DNA of 64,000 bases from Oceanospirillaceae bacterium (GTDB taxonomy: Bacteria; Pseudomonadota; Gammaproteobacteria; Pseudomonadales; Oceanobacteraceae). Shown here one piece after another: positions 1-7,736 of the stretch. The notes below the pieces were generated by a model. The model did no database searches. It was not told the DNA's origin and saw only the letters and a list, made by a program, of their open reading frames with translations. Every line of letters begins with the position of its first letter. Position 1 is the stretch's first letter. The position numbers and the translations under genes were made by a program. The stretch spans positions 1 through 64,000 of the forward strand of contig PBNY01000024.1 in the NCBI GenBank assembly GCA_002723385.1, read 5' to 3'.

Positions 1-78
1 CGGCCACATACTGCGAATGATGGGATCAGTCCTCATGCTGCAGAAGAAAAACTTAAAACCGTGTCCGGAATCAGTTGA
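1..78 (+). CDS. IS3-family-like transposase OrfB, C-terminal fragment (partial)
   Basis: Open frame from the window edge to TGA at 76-78; RPHTANDGISPHAAEEKLKTVSGIS. Confidence 0.65.
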   Translation, partial: RPHTANDGISPHAAEEKLKTVSGIS

Positions 79-86
79 CCACTACA
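1..86 (+). mobile_element. Terminal fragment of an IS3-family-like insertion sequence (rest lies outside the window to the left)
   Basis: Frame 1 from base 1 reads RPHTANDGISPHAAEEKLKTVSGIS* (stop 76-78), resembling the RPHSYNGxLSPxEAE C-terminus of IS3-type OrfB transposases. It is followed by an IS-like end ...GTGTCCGGAATCAGTTGACCACTACA (reverse complement TGTAGTGGTCAACTGATTCCGGACAC), exactly where 5'-nucleotidase homology stops. Confidence 0.75.
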
Positions 87-932
87 AACACCTTTCAGAG
101 CCGCAGCCAGTTTCAGGTCGTTGGCATATTGATAGTGAGTCATAAGAATGATCTTGTTGACCCCCATACCTTCCAGCTCATCAATGTACTGCTGAGCGGT
201 TGTGGTCTCATCCAGGAATTGGGTACCGGCATCCGGGAAAGAAGAGTTCTTGGTTTTACCAGCGATATCGATGCCAATCACACCCACCTTCTCACCATCA
301 AACTCGAAAGTGGTGTAAGGCTGAATGTAGTCTTCTGCGATGGCAGATTCTGAATGAGGCACAACGTTTGCCGCCAGAGCCGGTGTCTCACAAGCCGAGC
401 TGTTCAGAGCATCCAGGAAACTGGCCAACCCATCATCACCATTGTCGAACTCATGGTTACCCAGGGCAAAAGCATCGAAACAGATCTGATTCATCATCTC
501 TGCATCAGCCACACCATTGAACAGCGTGTAAAAAAGCGTACCAGTGATGGCATCGCCGGAGTGCAGCTTCAGTACGTTGCTATTCTGGCTTTCCAGTGTA
601 TTGAACAGGCTAACCATCATCGGGAAACCACCATAGGTGACTTCAACCTCAGCGATATCAATGTCAGTGCCGTTATTGTCGGCCTTGGCAGACAGAGACA
701 GACCTGAGACATCAAAACCGAAGTCATCGGCTTCCAGGTGAGAATGGTGATCGTTCATGTGCAGAACAGTCAGATCGATCGCCTTCGCTGTAGGAGCAGC
801 GTCCCCCTGAGCACCAGTATCACCTTTATCACCCTGTGGGCCTTGAGCACCGTTGGAACCATCTTCACCGTAACAACCCGCCAGACCGAGGCCTATGGCG
901 AGTGCCAGTGGCAGTACCTGAAACTGTTTCAT
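87..932 (-). pseudogene. 5'-nucleotidase / metallophosphoesterase lipoprotein with collagen-like linker, truncated by the IS
   Basis: Lipobox LAGC; Gly-X-Y run GSNGAQGPQGDKGDTGAQGDAA; LTVLHMNDHHSHLE, HSGDAITGT and ALGNHEFDNGDDGL motifs. Homology stops after LKGV, where DVIVGGDSH would be expected, and the rest of the ORF is read from the IS. Confidence 0.8.
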
Positions 933-993
933 CCTTTACTCCACGCTATCGTTGTTAGAGCTATCAAAACTAAGTGGGACCCATGAACACGAG

Positions 994-1033
994 ATGACAG
1001 AACTTTGACTTCCAAGTGACAGACAAATGACAG
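994..1033 (-). promoter_or_regulatory. Tandem Pho-box-like array upstream of the 5'-nucleotidase gene
   Basis: Minus strand reads CTGTCATTTGT CTGTCACTTGG AAGTCAAAGTT CTGTCAT in 11-bp register; 1033..1016 is an exact CTGTCAT-N4-CTGTCAC. Confidence 0.75.
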
Positions 1034-1112
1034 ACTCCCATGCATCCACCTCGCATTCATCCATTCCCTACGGTTAGAATGCGGCTCCCATCAACCGATC
1101 TGATGAAACCCA

Positions 1113-1889
1113 ATGGATATCAATTTCCCTCTCATTTTGATGATTGCAACCGCCGTAACTGGCGTCATTGCCCTGCTTGATCTGCTTTGGCTGAAATCTC
1201 GCCGAGGTGAAAAACCAGAGCCAATGCTGGTAGAACAGAGCAAGTCGTTCTTTCCTGTGCTGGCTATCGTGTTTGTACTTCGATCGTTTATTTTCGAGCC
1301 ATTCCAAATTCCATCAGCTTCCATGGAGCCGGGCCTTGTCGAAGGGGATTTTATTCTTGTCAGCAAATTCAGTTACGGTTTGAGAATGCCTGTATTCCGC
1401 AATAAGCTGGTACCTCTGGGAGATCCAGAACGCGGGGACGTAATGGTGTTCTTTCCCCCGAATGACCCCAGATATTTCATCAAGCGTGTTATTGGGTTAC
1501 CCGGAGACAAGGTCCAGTACCGTAATCGTCAGCTGACAGTCAATGGCGTCGAGGTTCCTACCGAAACCCAGGGTGGAGAGCCTGTTTACCGCCCGACACG
1601 CTATTATGCTGAAGAACAGTTGCGCCCAGACCTTGATGCACGCATTCAGTGGATGCCAATGCGAACTGTGTTTGGTCAAGCGGCTTTGTCAGGCGGGCCG
1701 GAAGGTGAATGGGTTGTGCCTGAGGGTCATTACTTCATGATGGGAGACAACAGAGCAAACAGCGCAGACAGTCGTGCCTGGGGTTTTGTGCCTGAAGAGC
1801 TTATTGTCGGCAAGGCTGTTGCCGTCTGGATGCACTGGAAAGGCTGGAACAGCTTGCCGTCTTTCGATCGCAATCGCTGGATCCCTTGA
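1113..1889 (+). CDS. lepB: Signal peptidase I
   Basis: PSASMEPGL catalytic Ser motif, GDVMVFFPPNDPRYFIKRVIGLPGD, GHYFMMGDNRANSADSR. Confidence 0.93.
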   Translation: MDINFPLILMIATAVTGVIALLDLLWLKSRRGEKPEPMLVEQSKSFFPVLAIVFVLRSFIFEPFQIPSASMEPGLVEGDFILVSKFSYGLRMPVFRNKLVPLGDPERGDVMVFFPPNDPRYFIKRVIGLPGDKVQYRNRQLTVNGVEVPTETQGGEPVYRPTRYYAEEQLRPDLDARIQWMPMRTVFGQAALSGGPEGEWVVPEGHYFMMGDNRANSADSRAWGFVPEELIVGKAVAVWMHWKGWNSLPSFDRNRWIP

Positions 1890-1927
1890 AGCACTAACTC
1901 AAATCACATCCACCACCAGCACACCAA

Positions 1928-1975
1928 AGCGATACAAAAGCATGACAACCCTTCAATTCTTGTATCGCTATTTTG
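1928..1975 (+). terminator. Putative terminator after lepB
   Basis: Perfect 10-bp inverted repeat AGCGATACAA (1928-1937) / TTGTATCGCT (1960-1969), followed by ATTTTG. Confidence 0.5.
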
Positions 1976-2045
1976 TTAATTGCCTATGGAAGTTTTCTTT
2001 CAGCTGAATAAAATGCGCGACAGTTAACAAAACGGGTCATCGGTA

Positions 2046-2411
2046 ATGAGTGTATCCCAACAATTGAAGGGACTGGCGTTCGACTGGGCAGATAGAATCA
2101 TCCCGGTCAAACCGGTAGAACGAAGCGCTCGCGAGCAAAATTCGATTGATCGGGAGTCTCGCAGAATGCAACTGTATTTCTCTCGTCACTGCCCTTCTGC
2201 CGTGGCCGTCCGACGCCACTGTCAGAAACTGGGACTGCGTATTGTTGAAAAGGATGTTGATCGTGTCGACTGCTTCAGAAATGAACTGATTAATGGTGGC
2301 GGGGCTTCATTGGTTCCTTGTATGCGCGTCGAAGCCAAGGAAAATACTCAGTGGCTCTACGGGGAAGAAGCCATTGTCAGCTATGTCGATAGCCGCTTCT
2401 CTCCCGACTGA
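2046..2411 (+). CDS. Glutaredoxin / glutathione S-transferase N-terminal-like protein
   Basis: MQLYFSRHCPSAVAVRRHCQKLGLRIVEKDV...GGASLVPCMRV...WLYGEEAIVSYVDSRF, thioredoxin-fold arrangement. Confidence 0.65.
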   Translation: MSVSQQLKGLAFDWADRIIPVKPVERSAREQNSIDRESRRMQLYFSRHCPSAVAVRRHCQKLGLRIVEKDVDRVDCFRNELINGGGASLVPCMRVEAKENTQWLYGEEAIVSYVDSRFSPD

Positions 2412-2434
2412 CTTTACACAGGTGCCTGTATCCA

Positions 2435-3025
2435 GTGTTTTCTCCCCGCTTTCCTGCTGGACTCTGGATAACTCTCTTTCTGATCGCTTTTTTTGCAGCC
2501 TCATCCGACTCTCGTCCGTTACTGGAATACCAGAGAAGTCTGGCAGTTGAAGGCGAGTGGTGGCGTTTGATCAGCTGCCATTTCGTGCACCTGTCATCAG
2601 CGCATTTCTTTGGAAATGCTGCAGGATTATTGTTGGTGTGGTTGATTACCCGAAGCCAACCCAGTGCCGCTCCAGGCATAATCTCTATAACGTTCTGCTG
2701 TGTATTCGTTGGCCTGGGCTTACACCTGCTTGCGCCGGATCTTGCCCAATACGTCGGATTTTCCGGTACATTGCACGGTATGCTAATGATCTCCGCATTA
2801 GGCATGGCCCGACGTTTTCCCGAATACTATTTCTTTGCGTTGTTTTTGTGTGCCAAAGTCGCGTGGGAGTTTTCTCCCTGGTACGACGACCAGGCAATGC
2901 AACCGGTCATCGGAGGGCGAGTCGAGTATCGGGCTCATGCACTCGGTCTGCTTGCCGGTGGTGCATTACATACGATTGTGGCAGTGTGTGGACGCCTTCA
3001 AAGTAGCAGGAGAAGCAATGCATGA
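2435..3025 (+). CDS. rrtA: Rhombosortase-like rhomboid family intramembrane serine protease
   Basis: WWRLISCHFVHLSSAHFFGNAAGLLLV, GFSGTLHGML (catalytic GxSG), EYRAHALGLLAG (catalytic His); about 196 aa, multiple TM segments. Confidence 0.72.
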   Translation: MFSPRFPAGLWITLFLIAFFAASSDSRPLLEYQRSLAVEGEWWRLISCHFVHLSSAHFFGNAAGLLLVWLITRSQPSAAPGIISITFCCVFVGLGLHLLAPDLAQYVGFSGTLHGMLMISALGMARRFPEYYFFALFLCAKVAWEFSPWYDDQAMQPVIGGRVEYRAHALGLLAGGALHTIVAVCGRLQSSRRSNA

Positions 3026-3573
3026 GCCATCCAGATCGCGGGCCCTGGAAAATCAAATCAGTCCGGGCCATCTACGATAACCCATGGATAAAGGTAGACG
3101 AATACCAGGTTATATCCCCCACGGGAAATCCAGGAATATATGGCCTGGTCTCTTTCAAGAATCTCGCCATCGCCGTGCTCCCAATTGCAGACAATGGAGA
3201 CACCTGGCTCGTAGGACAGTACCGATTTACTACTGATTCCTATTCTTGGGAAATACCGATGGGAGGTGGTGCACTGACAGATACTCCAGAGGAGTCTGCA
3301 TTACGGGAACTTCGTGAAGAGACTGGACTTACAGCTAGTCGGCTAACAATGCTCGGGGAATTCGACCTCAGCAATAGCGTCACCACTGAAAAGGGCTACG
3401 CCTTTCTGGCAACAGAGCTGCAACAAGGAGAAACCGAGTTCGACGATACAGAACAACTGGATATCAAACGGGTGCCGTTTGATGAAGCACTGGCAATGAC
3501 AATGGACGGCAGAATCACTGACCTGCTATCCATTGTAACCATCCAGAAAGCGCGCCTACTCGGCCTCGCTTGA
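3022..3573 (+). CDS. NUDIX hydrolase (ADP-ribose pyrophosphatase-like)
   Basis: Nudix box GGGALTDTPEESALRELREETGL. Confidence 0.9.
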   Translation: MSHPDRGPWKIKSVRAIYDNPWIKVDEYQVISPTGNPGIYGLVSFKNLAIAVLPIADNGDTWLVGQYRFTTDSYSWEIPMGGGALTDTPEESALRELREETGLTASRLTMLGEFDLSNSVTTEKGYAFLATELQQGETEFDDTEQLDIKRVPFDEALAMTMDGRITDLLSIVTIQKARLLGLA

Positions 3574-4614
3574 CGCCTTAGGCAATTGCTGGCGATATTG
3601 CGCTGGCGATTGCTGTTCGTATTTCATAAAGATGCGGTCCAGAGTCCGACGACCAGACAATCCCAAACGACGGGCCACGTCATCAATCCCCAAAGAACTG
3701 TCTTCCAACAACACTTTGGCACGTTCAATACGCACCTGAGTCACCAACTGCTTTAAAGTCGTTGCTTCTTGCTGCAAATGACGGTTAAGCGTACGAGCAC
3801 TGATTCGGTAGTAGGCCGCGACATCCTGCTGACCAGCATCGAGACCCAGCTCATCACTCATCAAAGCCTGATAGATATGATTCGACAGTGAACCAGCCCG
3901 GACCTGTTTCAGCAGCTGACTCTCGACTTCAGCTCTCATAAACTCCTGAACCAGAGGATGGTTTTTATGAAGATTCTGATCCAGTTCCTGCCCTTCAAGA
4001 TGGATGACACAATGGCCATCGTCATGTTCTACCGGCACCCCCCAACTGGAGTGATAATGCTCGCGATGCTCAGGCTCGGCTTCGGGAACAGGCAAAGTTA
4101 CCCGGCGAACACCGAGTGAATCCCCAGCCAAATGGTGGAACCAATTCAACAGCTGACTGACGACAAGTTCCAGAGTCATTCGCCGATGCAGGGGGTTTTC
4201 TTCTTCATGACCCAGGCGAATATTGACCTGAACGTCCCCGGCCGCACTTGTTGAAACCCAGGTTTCCATGGTTTCCATAATCAGCAGCGAAAACCGCTCA
4301 AGATACTGGAGCCCCTCCTGGAGGGAGTTGCTGCACAGAAACAGCCGGTGTAAAGCACTGCTCTCACTGCTGTCAAATAAAGACACGGGAGCAACACAAG
4401 CCCGCGCACAGGTTGGAGAACCTGCCAGCCGCGAGAAAATTTCTCGCACCTTTTCGCCTTCAACCATACCAATATGGTCTAGAATTCCATTCAGGTCTGA
4501 TCGAGAGGTGCGATCATTGGTCACCAAAAGATCCAATATCACCGTCCTTGTGTGTTCATTCACAAGCAGCGGTCGTAACAGCTGCGCCGAGACGTATCCT
4601 CGATCAGTCATCAT
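3556..4614 (-). CDS. AraC-family transcriptional regulator
   Basis: C-terminal AraC HTH: DVAAYYRISARTLNRHLQQEATTLKQLVTQVRIERAKVLLEDSSLGIDDVARRLGLSGRRTLDRIFMKYEQQSPAQYR. Confidence 0.88.
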   Translation of the reverse strand: MMTDRGYVSAQLLRPLLVNEHTRTVILDLLVTNDRTSRSDLNGILDHIGMVEGEKVREIFSRLAGSPTCARACVAPVSLFDSSESSALHRLFLCSNSLQEGLQYLERFSLLIMETMETWVSTSAAGDVQVNIRLGHEEENPLHRRMTLELVVSQLLNWFHHLAGDSLGVRRVTLPVPEAEPEHREHYHSSWGVPVEHDDGHCVIHLEGQELDQNLHKNHPLVQEFMRAEVESQLLKQVRAGSLSNHIYQALMSDELGLDAGQQDVAAYYRISARTLNRHLQQEATTLKQLVTQVRIERAKVLLEDSSLGIDDVARRLGLSGRRTLDRIFMKYEQQSPAQYRQQLPKASSEAE

Positions 4615-5029
4615 CTATCTATCCACTTAATCTGCAACAACGTGGTAGGTCACATTTGTGTAACGGCTAATCTCTGAACGTGCATATTTCGATATCGAAA
4701 GCACGCCAGTACAACAAAGCGGTCAACCAGATGCGTCACTGCAGTTTTATTGGCGCATAATTACACCAAAAAAATATAGATGACCCGCTATTTATTCCAA
4801 AACGCGATAATGGATAGTACTGGCAGCCTTGTCAAGAAAATAGGTCAGTATTGGGGCGATTGAGTCTGACATTGCCATTTCAGATGCTATTTTCCAACAC
4901 GATAAATGTCGCAAATAACCACCATAGTGGCCTAAAGCATCTTATTTAACCCTTTGATTTTTATCGATATTTTAATAGGAGAACAGCGCCACTTATGCAG
5001 ATGGCGCCGTACATGTCCAGATTGGCATT

Positions 5030-5638
5030 TTACTCTCGGGTCAGCTTGATATACATTAGTGCGGTGGATATAACATCACCTATCGCGGTATGCCTTTCGA
5101 TAACAGGTACTTCCAGATCCCGCGCCAGTCCCTCAAAAGTCAAATCCAAGTATTCCTGTGGACGATATTTGTTCTTCTTCTTGACGTATATCTCTGAAAC
5201 TTCTATAAAACGATTCGGCAATTTAAAATTATAAAGATCCTTTATATATCTATTGAGAACAGCCTTATCATATTCGATATAAAACCCGCATATAGGACGA
5301 TTACCGATAAAGTCCAGCATCCGTTCAATAGCCTCAGAAGGAGCTACCCCCTCCTCACGATCTTCACGCCGCAAATAGTGCACCCGCACAGCATTGGGAT
5401 CTGTTGGGGCATTCGACTTGACTGTCACATCCAGCGCCTCTGACAGGCGTATCTTGTTGCCACGAACACGGACAGCCGCCAGGCTGAGCAACTCCCCTTT
5501 TCGCTTGTCGAAAACACTGGTCTCACAGTCCAGAACCACCACTTCATCCCCATCGTAAGGTTCCGCCATATGAGCCCAACGTCCTGTTGGAGGCATCTGT
5601 CCCGGAATCTTGTTTTTCAACCATGATGCAATCATCAA
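5030..5638 (-). CDS. 3'-5' exonuclease, DNA Pol III epsilon-like
   Basis: VVVLDCETSVFDKRKGELLSLAAVRVRG exonuclease I motif, distal H-TAIGDV motif; overlaps the DUF294 gene. Confidence 0.8.
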   Translation of the reverse strand: MMIASWLKNKIPGQMPPTGRWAHMAEPYDGDEVVVLDCETSVFDKRKGELLSLAAVRVRGNKIRLSEALDVTVKSNAPTDPNAVRVHYLRREDREEGVAPSEAIERMLDFIGNRPICGFYIEYDKAVLNRYIKDLYNFKLPNRFIEVSEIYVKKKNKYRPQEYLDLTFEGLARDLEVPVIERHTAIGDVISTALMYIKLTRE

Positions 5639-7434
5639 AAGTTCTCCAGGTGGAAATGATGGGTCAACAGCTGCTTGAATTTTTTCACCCGGTGCAAACC
5701 ATGCCTCAGCATGTTTCTGTCCACGCTGCGCAGTTTGTTGATATCCAGCTCCTGACTCAAGCCACGATTCATGTCCTCTCTATCAAGCTGTTGCTTGAGC
5801 CTGATACGAATGAAGAACAGCAAGGCATCCCTTAATCCCTGGGCCGTCTCCTGATCAAGAATTTCCCTTTCCTCCATTATTTTCAGCCGTTCCAGCGTAT
5901 TACACTCGTTGATTGCATTCTCAAACGCCAGCGAACGTACACCATGTACCAATGGGAAAATGGCCCCTTTTTTGATGTCAATTTTGCCATGATCTTCTCG
6001 AATGTTGCCCAGAAAGGTCAAAGGCGTATCAAACTGAAGAGCCTGACGAGCGAACCAGGATGACACAATACTGGAACGCAAATCTTCTCCTTGCCAGCTC
6101 TGTTTGACCGGCTTGAACAACTCGTGGTTACCGCATACAGGCTCGGCGTCCATAAAAATGGCCATGTTCATCATGTTCTCAGGCTTGGCGGAATCGAGCC
6201 AGCGAGCCACCCGCGATTGCCATTCATCAACCGTGTGAATCCAGCTATCGTTAATGAACATGACACCTCCGGGACACGGAGGATATCCGAAGTCCAACAA
6301 GGCCTGATGCAGCTGTAGCAACAACGGACGTACTGCCTCCCGATCGTGCTCGTCCTTCAGGATGACGGCATTGTCCTGATCCGTTTTCAGGATCTGCTCT
6401 CCCCGCCCCTCACTTCCGAGTACCAGAATACAAACAGCCGAACGCATGCGCTCTGGAAATATCAGCTCAAAAGCTCTCTGGATAAGACGACGGTTCAGTG
6501 TGGTAATCAGCTCCATCAAAGCACTGCTTTTCGCGCCCTGGCCATGCATCGTTTCAATCAGCTTCTCCAAACGTTTTGAAGCAGAGACCAATTGCTTCAT
6601 CGAAGTGGCCTGATTAATCCTCATCGCGATGATATGAGAATGCGTGGAAAATGCACTGAGCATATCCATTAATTCAAGCAATCCGATGATCTCGCCATCT
6701 TTACGAACAACGACGCGTTCAATTTGATGCTGGGTCATTTTTAACAACGCATTAAAAAGAAAATCACCGTATTCAACATGAATCAAATTAAACTGCGCGA
6801 TATCAACAACACGCGTCTGCTTGTTTTTATCGCCAATTAACGTAGCTTTGAGCAGGTCTGTGCCAGTGACAATACCGACGTCCTTGCCAGAGCGAACCAG
6901 CAGAGCGTCGTTCTTTTTGTCGAACATTAACGCCGCCGCGCGTGCCAGATTGGTCTGTGCTGAGACATAGGCGGGAGGACGGACAACATCATCGTCCACC
7001 CGAGACAGGATGAATTCGGACGTGCTCTGATCTTTCTGCTCCACCATCGACTGTTGAGTACCCAGATCAGTCTTGAAGTAGATGGAAAAATCATCCGACT
7101 CATCCAGCAGATGGACAAAATCCTCAGCCTTCAACAGATAACACAACGTCTCTTCAATCGCCGTGAATTTATGTCGGCAGCGAGATTCCAACACCGCTCG
7201 AACATCAAAAATATCCTCGTTCGCGTACTGGGAGTACACCTTGGTACTTTTTTGATCGGTTTCTTCCACCACCCCCTTGTAGACGATATACAACCCAGGT
7301 GTCTGATCACCTTCGTTCAGAATCACATCGCCTGCATGAAAAAACACCAGGTCGAGTCTCTGGATAAGCCAGTCCAATTGCTCCTGAGCAAGAAAACTGA
7401 ACGGTGGCTGGTGCAGGTTGATCTGGATCGTCAT
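5635..7434 (-). CDS. DUF294 putative nucleotidyltransferase with cNMP-binding and CBS domains
   Basis: N-terminal cyclic-nucleotide-binding fold (FFHAGDVILNEGDQTPGLYIVYKGVVE), CBS pair, LVLGSEGRGEQILKTDQDNAVIL nucleotidyltransferase motif. Confidence 0.88.
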   Translation of the reverse strand: MTIQINLHQPPFSFLAQEQLDWLIQRLDLVFFHAGDVILNEGDQTPGLYIVYKGVVEETDQKSTKVYSQYANEDIFDVRAVLESRCRHKFTAIEETLCYLLKAEDFVHLLDESDDFSIYFKTDLGTQQSMVEQKDQSTSEFILSRVDDDVVRPPAYVSAQTNLARAAALMFDKKNDALLVRSGKDVGIVTGTDLLKATLIGDKNKQTRVVDIAQFNLIHVEYGDFLFNALLKMTQHQIERVVVRKDGEIIGLLELMDMLSAFSTHSHIIAMRINQATSMKQLVSASKRLEKLIETMHGQGAKSSALMELITTLNRRLIQRAFELIFPERMRSAVCILVLGSEGRGEQILKTDQDNAVILKDEHDREAVRPLLLQLHQALLDFGYPPCPGGVMFINDSWIHTVDEWQSRVARWLDSAKPENMMNMAIFMDAEPVCGNHELFKPVKQSWQGEDLRSSIVSSWFARQALQFDTPLTFLGNIREDHGKIDIKKGAIFPLVHGVRSLAFENAINECNTLERLKIMEEREILDQETAQGLRDALLFFIRIRLKQQLDREDMNRGLSQELDINKLRSVDRNMLRHGLHRVKKFKQLLTHHFHLENF

Positions 7435-7736
7435 GGTGCGCTCCTTGGTCGGTTCGTGTGATCCTGAAACGAGATGAAAGGGATATCAGAGCCCTTCAGG
7501 GAACGCCATGACAAGGGGCAAGATGCTGGATACAATCCAGACTGGTACTTTAGTCTGGCTCAACATGACCTTCCGAACACCGGAGTCAGGCGGTTCTTCC
7601 TGATACTTTAGTGGATCACAGACGCGGCTCTGGCCCGCCTTAATTTGCGCATCGAAAACACTCACTGATCGCCCATTCATGTCGATTAGGTTAGATGCCT
7701 CCGCCCGTCAACGACAGTTAACAGCGAGCAGTATTT

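Noticed and set aside
824-868. Collagen-like Gly-X-Y segment as phage tail-fibre remnant
   Set aside because: It is a short linker directly after a lipobox in a bacterial metallophosphoesterase, and no phage genes are nearby.
33-932. Intact 299-aa nucleotidase as listed in the ORF track
   Set aside because: The last residues are encoded by the IS end; the gene is interrupted at 86/87.
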